From NCBI GenBank assembly GCA_020442225.1, contig JAGRKR010000372.1, positions 1-11,651 on the forward strand: DNA of 11,651 nt. Direction: 5' to 3'. Below are positions 6,274 through 11,651 of the stretch, piece after piece. The stretch's first letter is position 1, and every line of letters begins with the position of its first letter. The stretch comes from Hyphomicrobiaceae bacterium (lineage in GTDB: Bacteria > Pseudomonadota > Alphaproteobacteria > Rhizobiales > Hyphomicrobiaceae). The position numbers and the translations under genes were made by a program. Below the pieces are notes generated by a model. It saw only the letters and a list, made by a program, of their open reading frames with translations, was not told where the DNA came from and searched no databases.

Positions 6274-7671
6274 ATGGCTGCCACGACGGACGACAAGGCC
6301 GAGCCGCAGCAGGTCCGCCTCGCGGTGCGCGCCTGGCGGCGACTGGGCGAGACCCTTTCGGACCTGATGCCGAAGGGGCTCTATGCGCGTGCGCTCATCA
6401 TCATCATCGCGCCGATCGTTCTGCTCGAAGGCGTCATCGCCTTCGTCTTCATGGAGCGCCACTACCAGGCCGTGACGCGACGCCTGTCGGAGGCAACCGC
6501 TCGCGACATCAGCGCGCTCATCGAGATCTACCGCGACTACAACAACTACGACGACTACTCGCGCCTCGTCGAGATCGCGCGCGACAGGCTAAACCTCTCG
6601 CTACAGGTGCTGCCGGCCGGCGACCTGCCGGCGACGCGCCCGAAGCCCTTCTTCGGCCTGCTCGATCGCACGCTGTCGAACGAGATCCGCAAGCGGATCG
6701 CGTCGCCGTTCTGGATCGACACCGTCGGCCAGTCGCGCCATGTCGAAATCCGCGTCAAGCTGGACACCGCGGTTTTGCGCTTCCTGGCGACGCGCAGTCA
6801 GACGTTCGCCTCCAACTCGCACATCTTCCTCATGTGGATGGTCGGCACGTCGGTCGTGCTCCTGACGGTCGCCATCCTCTTCCTCCGGAACCAGATCCGA
6901 CCGATCCTTCGGCTGGCGGAGGCAGCCAACGCCTTCGGCAAGGGCCGTCCAGTGCCGAAGGACTTCAGGCCGCGCGGCGCTCGCGAGGTGCGCGAGGCGG
7001 CCATGGCCTTCCTGGAGATGGCGGACCGCATCAAGCAGCACGTCGACCAGCGCACGACCATGCTCGCCGGCGTCAGCCACGATCTCAGAACGATCCTGAC
7101 GCGCTTCAAGTTGCAGGTGACGCTCCTCGGAGAGAGCAAGGAGACCGACGATCTCCTCGGCGATGTCCGGGAGATGCAGCACATGCTCGAGGACTATCTC
7201 GCCTTCGCCAGGGGTGACGGCGGCGAGGAGGCTCAGCCGACCAACGTGCGCGAGTTGCTCGAGGAGGTCCGCGACGAGGCCCTGCGGCTCGGTCCCGACG
7301 TCGAGTTGAAGATGCGACGGCGGCGCAAGGACGTGATCATCCCACTCAAGCGTCAGGCCTTCAAGCGCGCCATCACCAACCTCGTCACCAACGCGCTGCG
7401 CTTCGGCGACAAGGTCTCGATCCGCGCCGTCAGCGACCGCCAGTGGCTCAGGATCGAGGTCGACGACGACGGCCCGGGCATCCCGCCCGACGAGCGCGAG
7501 CAGGTGTTCAAGCCGTTCTACCGGCTCGACAACGCCCGCAACCAGGACACCAGCAGCACCGGCCTCGGCCTCGCCATCGCACGCGACATCGTGCGCGGTC
7601 ACGGCGGCAACGTCACGCTCGGCACGAGCCAGCTCGGCGGATTGAAAGCCATCATCCTCGTGCCCGTGTGA
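6274..7671 (+). CDS. EnvZ-type membrane sensor histidine kinase
   Basis: A 465-residue sensor kinase. Seen: a cytoplasmic N-terminus of about 37 residues; a first membrane segment at about 40-59 (ALIIIIAPIVLLEGVIAFVF); a periplasmic sensing part of about 120 residues with a Tyr/Asp-rich stretch YRDYNNYDDY; and a second membrane segment at about 184-205. A HAMP linker follows, then HisKA with H269 in GVSHDLRTILTRFKL. The ATPase domain shows the N box (N369, N373), G1 DDDGPGI (397-403), FKPFYRLD and G2 TGLGLAIA. It would phosphorylate the response regulator 45 bp upstream in the same operon. ATG 6274 has GGAG five bases before it. One oddity is that the proline normally after HDLRT in the H box is isoleucine here. 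The signal is unknown. Confidence 0.9.
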   Translation: MAATTDDKAEPQQVRLAVRAWRRLGETLSDLMPKGLYARALIIIIAPIVLLEGVIAFVFMERHYQAVTRRLSEATARDISALIEIYRDYNNYDDYSRLVEIARDRLNLSLQVLPAGDLPATRPKPFFGLLDRTLSNEIRKRIASPFWIDTVGQSRHVEIRVKLDTAVLRFLATRSQTFASNSHIFLMWMVGTSVVLLTVAILFLRNQIRPILRLAEAANAFGKGRPVPKDFRPRGAREVREAAMAFLEMADRIKQHVDQRTTMLAGVSHDLRTILTRFKLQVTLLGESKETDDLLGDVREMQHMLEDYLAFARGDGGEEAQPTNVRELLEEVRDEALRLGPDVELKMRRRRKDVIIPLKRQAFKRAITNLVTNALRFGDKVSIRAVSDRQWLRIEVDDDGPGIPPDEREQVFKPFYRLDNARNQDTSSTGLGLAIARDIVRGHGGNVTLGTSQLGGLKAIILVPV

Positions 7672-7686
7672 GATCGGGCCGCAAGA

Positions 7687-8046
7687 TCAGAAGAGCCGGC
7701 CGCCGTCGGGAACCTTGCGCTCCGGCACGATCAGCACGACGTTGCCGCTCTCGTCGGGAAAGCCGAGCGTCAGCACCTCCGACATGTACTTGCCGATCTG
7801 GCGCGGCGGGAAGTTCACGACCGCGGCCACCTGCCGGCCGACCAGCGTTTCCGGCTGATAATAGGTCGTGAGCTGCGCCGAGCTGCGTTTGATCCCGATC
7901 TCGCCGCCGAAATCGATCCGCAGCTTGATGGCCGGTTTACGCGCCTCCGGAAACGGCTCGGCAGCGACGATGGTGCCGACCCGGACATCGACGGCCAGAA
8001 AATCGTCGTAGGCAATGATGCGGCTGCCTTGCGGCGCGGTGGACAT
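7687..8046 (-). CDS. csaA: tRNA-binding domain protein CsaA
   Basis: A 119-residue one-domain protein of the CsaA family with the EMAP/Trbp111-like OB fold. Seen: [20 protein letters not shown] (19-38), [20 protein letters not shown] (41-60), then [18 protein letters not shown] (68-85), SEVLTLGF (89-96) and [16 protein letters not shown] (104-119). These cover nearly the whole family consensus, and the length matches. CsaA binds tRNA and has been described as a chaperone with export-related activity in Bacillus. The frame stays open upstream to 8124, but that part is made of the 62-bp repeat. ATG 8046 has GGAG six bases before it and gives the family's N-terminus. It converges on the kinase gene with 15 bp between stops. 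The message leader probably carries the repeat units. Confidence 0.92.
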   Translation of the reverse strand: MSTAPQGSRIIAYDDFLAVDVRVGTIVAAEPFPEARKPAIKLRIDFGGEIGIKRSSAQLTTYYQPETLVGRQVAAVVNFPPRQIGKYMSEVLTLGFPDESGNVVLIVPERKVPDGGRLF

Positions 8047-8060
8047 GCGTGGCTCCCCAG

Positions 8061-8196
8061 GGTGCGATCGGTCGAGATGGTAGCGCGTAGAGCTGCCAGC
8101 GAGAGCGTGAATCGCACCCTGCACTTCGATATCAGGTGCGATCGGTCGAGATGGGTGCGCGTAGAGCCGCCAGCGAGAGCGTCATTCGCACCCTGC
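8061..8196. repeat. Tandem pair of 62-bp repeats with terminal inverted repeats
   Basis: Unit 1 (8061-8122) and unit 2 (8135-8196) match at 57 of 62 positions and are separated by a 12-bp spacer, for a 74-bp period. The outer ends of unit 1 form a perfect inverted repeat, CAGGGTGCGAT (8058-8068) against ATCGCACCCTG (8111-8121). Unit 2 keeps seven bases of this, GGTGCGA against TCGCACC. The pair fills most of the 198-bp gap between tetR and csaA and ends just before the csaA ribosome-binding site. It looks like a dispersed intergenic palindromic element (REP- or MITE-like) present twice. I do not recognise the family. Confidence 0.8.
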
Positions 8197-8203
8197 GCTC
8201 TCG
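8174..8203. terminator. Possible stem-loop at the tetR-proximal edge of the repeat
   Basis: CGAGAGCG (8174-8181) pairs perfectly with CGCTCTCG (8196-8203) around a 14-base loop. It lies about 40 bp past the tetR stop on the minus strand. One arm is inside repeat unit 2 and the other outside. No T-run follows, so terminator function is uncertain. Confidence 0.3.
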
Positions 8204-8244
8204 CGACAGCGGCGCCCGCTCTCATGGACTGGCGAACTGCGTGC

Positions 8245-8913
8245 TCAGGTGTACGTCGGGCCATCGGCGGCGCGTGGCGTGTCCGCGCGCTCCTCGGGGC
8301 GCCGGAACCCGCGCGGCAGCACGGCGCAGACGAGGCGTCTCCCGGCGCTGCAGATATCATCCATGCGCCCGAGCGCCTGCTCGCCCCGCTTCAGCCTGCG
8401 GTCCAGCGCCGCCATGGTGCGGGCGAGGCCGGGATCGTCGTCCTCGAGCCAGATGCGGAAGACGCGGGCGTAGACCGAACCGAGACCGACCACGCGCACG
8501 CCTCCAGACAGTCCGTCGGAGGCGATGCCGGCCGCCTCCAGCATCCAGTGCTGCGAGCAGAGCATGGTCGGCACCAGTGCCGGCTCGAACGGCACGGACC
8601 ACATGATCTTCTTGAGCGCGACGCGATACGGCGCGAGCACGTCGAAGCGGGTCATGACCACGTCGAAGATGCGGTCGCGCGCGCTCTGGTCCTCGTTGCG
8701 TTTCGGTGCCCGGCGCAGCACCTCGTCGTCCGCAGCCTTGACGAATGCCCGCAGAATATCCGTCTTCGCGTGGAACTCGTGGCTGAGATCGACAAGTGCG
8801 ATACCGGCCTCATCGGCGATGTCGGCGAGCGTCAGATCGCGCCAGGACCGCCGCTCGGCCAGCCGCAGGGCGGCGGCGATGATGCGCCCACGGGGGGTCG
8901 TGAGATCGAGCAT
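8245..8913 (-). CDS. TetR-family transcriptional regulator
   Basis: A 222-residue protein with a TetR-type N-terminal DNA-binding domain: RIIAAALRLAERRSWRDLTLADIADEAGIALVDLSHEFHAKTDIL-type order at about residues 10-54, including the helix-turn-helix around LADIADEAG and the LSHEFHAKTDIL closing helix. The remaining part is helical and ligand-binding by analogy, with DRIFDVVMTRFDVLAPYR (80-97). This resembles a COQ9-like branch seen in alphaproteobacteria, which is an impression rather than a match. The start is firm: GGAGG lies five bases upstream of ATG 8913. The last 25 residues are polar and probably disordered. A promoter-like pair and an inverted repeat sit directly upstream, suggesting autoregulation. 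It lies between proC and csaA on the same strand; the target genes are unknown. Confidence 0.85.
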   Translation of the reverse strand: MLDLTTPRGRIIAAALRLAERRSWRDLTLADIADEAGIALVDLSHEFHAKTDILRAFVKAADDEVLRRAPKRNEDQSARDRIFDVVMTRFDVLAPYRVALKKIMWSVPFEPALVPTMLCSQHWMLEAAGIASDGLSGGVRVVGLGSVYARVFRIWLEDDDPGLARTMAALDRRLKRGEQALGRMDDICSAGRRLVCAVLPRGFRRPEERADTPRAADGPTYT

Positions 8914-8920
8914 CGTGTCC

Positions 8921-8944
8921 TCCAGGGGTAAGGGCCTCCCTGGA
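8921..8944. promoter_or_regulatory. Inverted repeat over the tetR leader (candidate TetR operator)
   Basis: TCCAGGG (8921-8927) and CCCTGGA (8938-8944) form a perfect seven-base dyad with a 10-bp spacer. One arm overlaps the ribosome-binding site (8919-8923 on the minus strand), and the other touches the putative -10 element. Position and size suit an autoregulatory TetR site. Confidence 0.45.
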
Positions 8945-8972
8945 AGATAGAGGGTCCGGATGGACTTTTGAA
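8944..8972 (-). promoter_or_regulatory. Putative promoter of tetR
   Basis: On the minus strand TTCAAA (8972-8967) and TATCTT (8949-8944) are separated by 17 bp. Each matches the housekeeping consensus at four of six positions. A start of transcription near 8937 would lie inside the inverted repeat and give a leader of about 24 bases. Confidence 0.35.
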
Positions 8973-9010
8973 GGTGAAGCCGCGAGATCGGGCCGGCCGG
9001 CGGCGGCGCC

Positions 9011-9835
9011 TCAGCCGCTCAACTCCCGTGACCGGCGGGTCGCGGCCTCGACAGCGCGACGCATCAGGGGCCCGAGGCCGTCGTCGGCCATCAGCACACC
9101 GAGCGCCGCCGCGGTCGTGCCGCCGGGCGAGGTCACGTTCTTGCGCAGCGTGGCGGGATCGAGGTCCGAGCGGTGCAGGAGCTCGCCGGCACCGGACACG
9201 GTAGCGTTCGCAAGGCGCGCCGCCAGATCCGCATCAAGGCCGACGGCACGGCCCGCCTCCGCCAGCGCCTCCGCCAGCAGGAAGACATAGGCAGGACCCG
9301 AGCCAGACACCGCCGTGACCGGATCGATGAGATCCTCGCGCTCGACCCAGGCGACCTCGCCGACCGCCGCCAGGAGGGCGTCCGTGAGATGGCGCTGCGC
9401 GGCTGTGACGCGGGCATTGGCGCAGGCCACCGTGATGCCGCGGGCGATGGCCGCCGGCGTGTTCGGCATCGCCCGCACGACGGCGCTCTGCGCGGGCAGA
9501 TGGCGCTCGAGGCTGTGGATCGTGCGGCCTGCCGCGATGGACAGGACGAGCGTGCCCGGTGCCACGACGCGGGCGAGCCCCGGCAGCACCTCGTCCATGA
9601 CCTGGGGCTTGACGGCGAGGACCAATACACCTGCCGGCGCGGCAAGCGTGGGCGCGGCCGGCCCGCTGGCGATGCCGTGGCGCGCCAGCAGGTCGCGCAC
9701 CTCGTCGGGCGGCCCCGGGTCCTGAACCGCCACGAGCTTGGGATCGAGCCCTTGCGCCAGCCAGCCCTCGAGGAGCGCGCCCCCCATTTTGCCCGCGCCG
9801 GCCAGCACGAGGGGTGCCGAGAGTGGAATGGCCAT
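9011..9835 (-). CDS. proC: Pyrroline-5-carboxylate reductase
   Basis: A 274-residue cytoplasmic enzyme that reduces 1-pyrroline-5-carboxylate to L-proline with NAD(P)H, the last step of proline synthesis. Seen: the Rossmann motif AGAGKMGGALLEGW (12-25), LAVKPQ (73-78), VVRAMPNTPAAI (119-130), AVSGSGPAYVFLLAEAL (175-191) and the family signature around RKNVTSPGGTTAAAL (231-245). Length and order match the family. GGGAG six bases before ATG 9835 supports the start. It lies 45 bp downstream of ybjN on the same strand and is probably in one transcript with it. No feature suggests a lost function. Confidence 0.96.
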   Translation of the reverse strand: MAIPLSAPLVLAGAGKMGGALLEGWLAQGLDPKLVAVQDPGPPDEVRDLLARHGIASGPAAPTLAAPAGVLVLAVKPQVMDEVLPGLARVVAPGTLVLSIAAGRTIHSLERHLPAQSAVVRAMPNTPAAIARGITVACANARVTAAQRHLTDALLAAVGEVAWVEREDLIDPVTAVSGSGPAYVFLLAEALAEAGRAVGLDADLAARLANATVSGAGELLHRSDLDPATLRKNVTSPGGTTAAALGVLMADDGLGPLMRRAVEAATRRSRELSG

Positions 9836-9880
9836 CGAAAGCTCCCTGCCGCGTTGGTGGCGAGACCCGGGCTCGCCGGA

Positions 9881-10378
9881 TCAGGCCTGCCCCTCGGTCT
9901 CGAACATGGTCGAGGTCAGCGCGTGCCGCGCCTCCTTGCCTGCCCAGACGACGAACTGGAAGGCCTGATAATAGCGTTCACAGGCCTCGAGCGCCACGCG
10001 GATGAGCGCCTCGCACTGGGCGGGCGTCGCGACCGTACCGTTGAGCATGAGGCCGTGGCGGAACATGATCAGGCCCTCCTGGCTCCACAGGTCGAAATGA
10101 CCGAGCCAGAGCTGCTCGTTGATCTGGGCGATCAGGCGATACACCTCGTTGAGGCGATTGTCGGGGATCTTGAAATCGAAGGCGCAGGCCAGATGCATCG
10201 TCTCGAGATCGGAGCGCCAGTTCAGCGAAACGTGATAGTCGGTCCACGTGCCGGCCACGACCATCGTCAGCTCGTCGTCCGCAGTGCGCTCCAGCGACCA
10301 CTCGTGGCCGGTCGCAACCTGCTCCGCGAGGTCGATGGGGTTCGTGACGCGGTCGTAGCCGATTTCAGCCGTTGCCAT
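9881..10378 (-). CDS. YbjN domain-containing protein
   Basis: A 165-residue protein with the YbjN domain, a fold like that of type III secretion chaperones. Seen: ELTMVVAGTWTDYHVSLNWRSD (36-57), LACAFDFKIPDNRLNEVYRLIAQINEQLWLGHFDLW (63-98) and IMFRHGLMLNG (104-114), all characteristic of the alphaproteobacterial members. The biochemical role of the family is unknown; E. coli YbjN has been linked to stress responses and motility. The frame opens further upstream, but ATG 10378 is chosen because GAGGG lies six bases before it and it gives the compact domain. It is followed by proC and lies 258 bp after ubiK, so it may have its own promoter. No enzyme motif is visible. Confidence 0.88.
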   Translation of the reverse strand: MATAEIGYDRVTNPIDLAEQVATGHEWSLERTADDELTMVVAGTWTDYHVSLNWRSDLETMHLACAFDFKIPDNRLNEVYRLIAQINEQLWLGHFDLWSQEGLIMFRHGLMLNGTVATPAQCEALIRVALEACERYYQAFQFVVWAGKEARHALTSTMFETEGQA

Positions 10379-10419
10379 ACCAATCCCTCGGTTGCTTCTG
10401 CACGCACCACGGTGACGGT

Positions 10420-10434
10420 GCCGAACTTTTCGGC
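10420..10434. repeat. Short hairpin upstream of ybjN
   Basis: GCCGAA-CTT-TTCGGC is a perfect six-base dyad with a three-base loop, 41 bp upstream of the ybjN start in the 258-bp ubiK-ybjN gap. I see nothing else convincing in that gap: no clear promoter, small gene or RNA. Confidence 0.35.
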
Positions 10435-10636
10435 CGCAATGTGACACCGGCCGTCGCCGACCGTGCGGCGCGCGCCTCGTCCACAAGTGCCGAGCGCGAC
10501 CAAAGCAAAGGGGGGTACGAGTCGCAAGCGCAGCCCCGCGCTCGTCCACGCGAAACTCCCCTGTCCACGCCCGCTGTCCCGATCGCCGCAGCGGGCTTGA
10601 CACGGCCTCGCGAAGCACTGCTGCGCGCCGGCCGGA

Positions 10637-10912
10637 TCACTCGGTCGGGTGGCCGGACGACATGGCCTCGAGACGCTGCTCGAGGGCGGCAATGCGCGCC
10701 TCCAGGCGCTCGTTCTCCTCCCTGGCCTTCTGCGCCATGGCCTTCACGGCCTCGAACTCCTCGCGCTGCACCACATCCATCTCGCGCAGCATGCGCTCGC
10801 CCTGGCTGCGCATGAGGGTCTCGACCTCACGCCGCATGCCTTGCGCGGCGCCGGCGGCATCCGTCATCAGCTTGGCGATCTCGTCGAGGATCGGGTTATT
10901 GGTCTGCGTCAT
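10637..10912 (-). CDS. ubiK: Ubiquinone biosynthesis accessory factor UbiK (BMFP/YqiC family)
   Basis: A 91-residue small helical protein. The N-terminal half (NPILDEIAKLMTDAAGAAQGMRREVETLM) is amphipathic, and the C-terminal part from about 48 to 84 is a heptad-like coiled coil (REEFEAVKAMAQKAREENERLEARIAALEQRLEAM), the standard layout of this family. UbiK forms a complex with UbiJ in E. coli and helps late, oxygen-dependent ubiquinone synthesis; the BMFP name comes from its Brucella membrane-fusogenic homologue. Length is typical. It is divergent from lgt with 176 bp between starts, an arrangement common in Rhizobiales. The Shine-Dalgarno is poor: the only GGAG is 14 bases away. A minus-strand TTGCGC-N17-CATAGT pair within about 10970-11000 is a weak promoter candidate. 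Confidence 0.9.
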   Translation of the reverse strand: MTQTNNPILDEIAKLMTDAAGAAQGMRREVETLMRSQGERMLREMDVVQREEFEAVKAMAQKAREENERLEARIAALEQRLEAMSSGHPTE

Positions 10913-11030
10913 GGCCGTGTCACTTTCTCCATCGCGGGAGCCCCGGCGCCCGGCTGGTCATCGGCCCGGACTATGGGACGCCGTGCCGCGCGGCGCAACC
11001 GTCCCCCGCCCCCGCGCCGGGAAGCGATGC

Positions 11031-11054
11031 TTGACAACCCGCCGCCCAGGCGGG
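11031..11054 (+). promoter_or_regulatory. Perfect -35 hexamer and hairpin upstream of lgt
   Basis: TTGACA at 11031-11036 is a perfect -35 hexamer 52 bp before the lgt start, but no -10 hexamer is found at 16-18 bp spacing. Directly after it, CCCGCC-GCCCA-GGCGGG (11038-11054) can form a six-pair hairpin in the DNA or in a longer transcript. Promoter function is therefore only possible. Confidence 0.3.
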
Positions 11055-11088
11055 AAAGCGAGACCCTGGCAGCCAGACGCGAGGACCG

Positions 11089-11651
11089 ATGCCGCTCGTC
11101 ATCCCCTATCCCGCCATCGACCCCATCGCGCTCCAGCTCGGGCCGATCAGCGTCAAATGGTACGGGATCGCCTATCTGGCCGGGCTCGTCCTCGGCTGGC
11201 TCTACATCAAGCAACTGCTGAGGACCGAGCGCCTGTGGCCCTCGGGCAAGCCAGCGCTCGAAGCCGACGACATCGACGATCTCCTGCTCTGGATGACGCT
11301 CGGCGTCGTGGTCGGCGGCCGGCTCGGCAACGTGCTCCTCTATCATCCCGGCTACTATCTGAAGAACCCGCTGGAGATTTTCGCGCTCTGGCACGGCGGC
11401 ATGTCCTTCCACGGCGGCCTGATCGGCTCCGTGCTGGCCATCTGGCTGTTCGCCAGGCGCCGCAAGGTCGCGACACTCACCGTCGGCGACCTGTGCGCTG
11501 CGGCCGTGCCGATCGGCATCTTCTTCGGCCGCATCGCCAACTTCATCAACGCCGAGATCGTCGGACGCCCCAGCAACGTGCCCTGGGCCATGGTCTTTCC
11601 GGGCGCCGGCCCGGTGCCGCGCCATCCCAGCCAGCTCTACGAGGCGGGGCT
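11089..11651 (+). CDS. lgt: Prolipoprotein diacylglyceryl transferase (3' truncated)
   Basis: The frame from ATG 11089 is open to the window's end, giving 187 complete codons of a protein usually 260-300 residues long. Lgt is an inner-membrane enzyme that moves a diacylglyceryl group from phosphatidylglycerol to the lipobox cysteine of preprolipoproteins, the first step in lipoprotein maturation. Seen: SVKWYGIAYLAGLVLGW (21-37) with the conserved Tyr25, a membrane segment around LLLWMTLGVVVGGRLGNVLLY (65-85), GGMSFHGGLIG (103-113) with the essential histidine H108, and the family signature GRIANFINAEIVG (147-159). PRHPSQLYEAG (177-187) is the last visible block. GAGG four bases before ATG supports the start. 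It is divergent from ubiK. Confidence 0.95.
   Translation, partial: MPLVIPYPAIDPIALQLGPISVKWYGIAYLAGLVLGWLYIKQLLRTERLWPSGKPALEADDIDDLLLWMTLGVVVGGRLGNVLLYHPGYYLKNPLEIFALWHGGMSFHGGLIGSVLAIWLFARRRKVATLTVGDLCAAAVPIGIFFGRIANFINAEIVGRPSNVPWAMVFPGAGPVPRHPSQLYEAG

Noticed and set aside
5248..6462. A 404-codon minus-strand frame opposite the marR and response regulator genes
   Set aside because: It is antisense to a compact operon with unmistakable receiver and winged-helix motifs and has no recognisable domain.
8047..8124. N-terminal extension of CsaA through the repeat
   Set aside because: The extension is encoded by repeat unit 1. ATG 8046 has a proper ribosome site and gives the normal family length.
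8061..8196. The repeat pair as a CRISPR array
   Set aside because: There are only two units, each 62 bp, with a 12-bp spacer and no cas genes. Unit and spacer sizes do not fit CRISPR.
8029..8931. A 300-codon plus-strand open frame opposite tetR and across the repeats
   Set aside because: It runs antisense to the TetR gene, which has a good ribosome site and domain motifs, and its N-terminal part is made of the repeat units.
8991..9001. GGCCGGCCGGC palindromic run after proC as a terminator
   Set aside because: It is short and self-overlapping without a loop or T-run, and is expected by chance in DNA of this composition.

Overview
This is a GC-rich stretch of ordinary chromosome, most likely from an alphaproteobacterium of the Hyphomicrobiales (Rhizobiales). 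The grounds are base composition, codon use, the PetP/PetR-like regulator pair, the fused indolepyruvate ferredoxin oxidoreductase with its C-terminal extension, and the lgt / ubiK / ybjN / proC neighbourhood. The genus cannot be set from the sequence alone. I see no rRNA, tRNA, transposase, phage gene or CRISPR array.

Layout. (1) Positions 2-1654 (+) hold the C-terminal half of a fused indolepyruvate:ferredoxin oxidoreductase. It converges on a minus-strand run read from right to left: ilvE (4660-3779), a small secreted Cys-rich protein (3638-3372), an MDR oxidoreductase of the 2-enoyl thioester reductase type (3276-2266) and a GNAT acetyltransferase (2203-1676). (2) A 279-bp divergent region (4661-4939) separates ilvE from a plus-strand regulatory operon: a MarR-family protein (4940-5509), an OmpR-type response regulator overlapping it by 4 bp (5506-6228) and an EnvZ-type sensor kinase (6274-7671). 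(3) A second minus-strand run follows: ubiK (10912-10637), ybjN (10378-9881), proC (9835-9011), a TetR-family regulator (8913-8245) and csaA (8046-7687). A tandem pair of 62-bp repeats lies between tetR and csaA. (4) Divergent from ubiK, lgt begins at 11089 and runs off the window.

Function. The operon in the middle looks like a complete signalling unit: membrane sensor, response regulator and a MarR partner. Its first two members resemble PetP and PetR, which in Rhodobacter capsulatus lie upstream of the cytochrome bc1 operon. No respiratory genes are present here. The remaining genes are housekeeping: branched-chain amino acid transamination, proline synthesis, lipoprotein maturation, a ubiquinone-synthesis accessory factor, and 2-oxo acid/aromatic amino acid catabolism.

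I found no obvious new multi-gene system. The items most worth checking are a predicted secreted cationic peptide built from four C-x5-C modules, the 62-bp repeat pair with terminal inverted repeats upstream of csaA, palindromes in the ilvE-marR region, and an inverted repeat sitting on the tetR promoter and ribosome-binding site.
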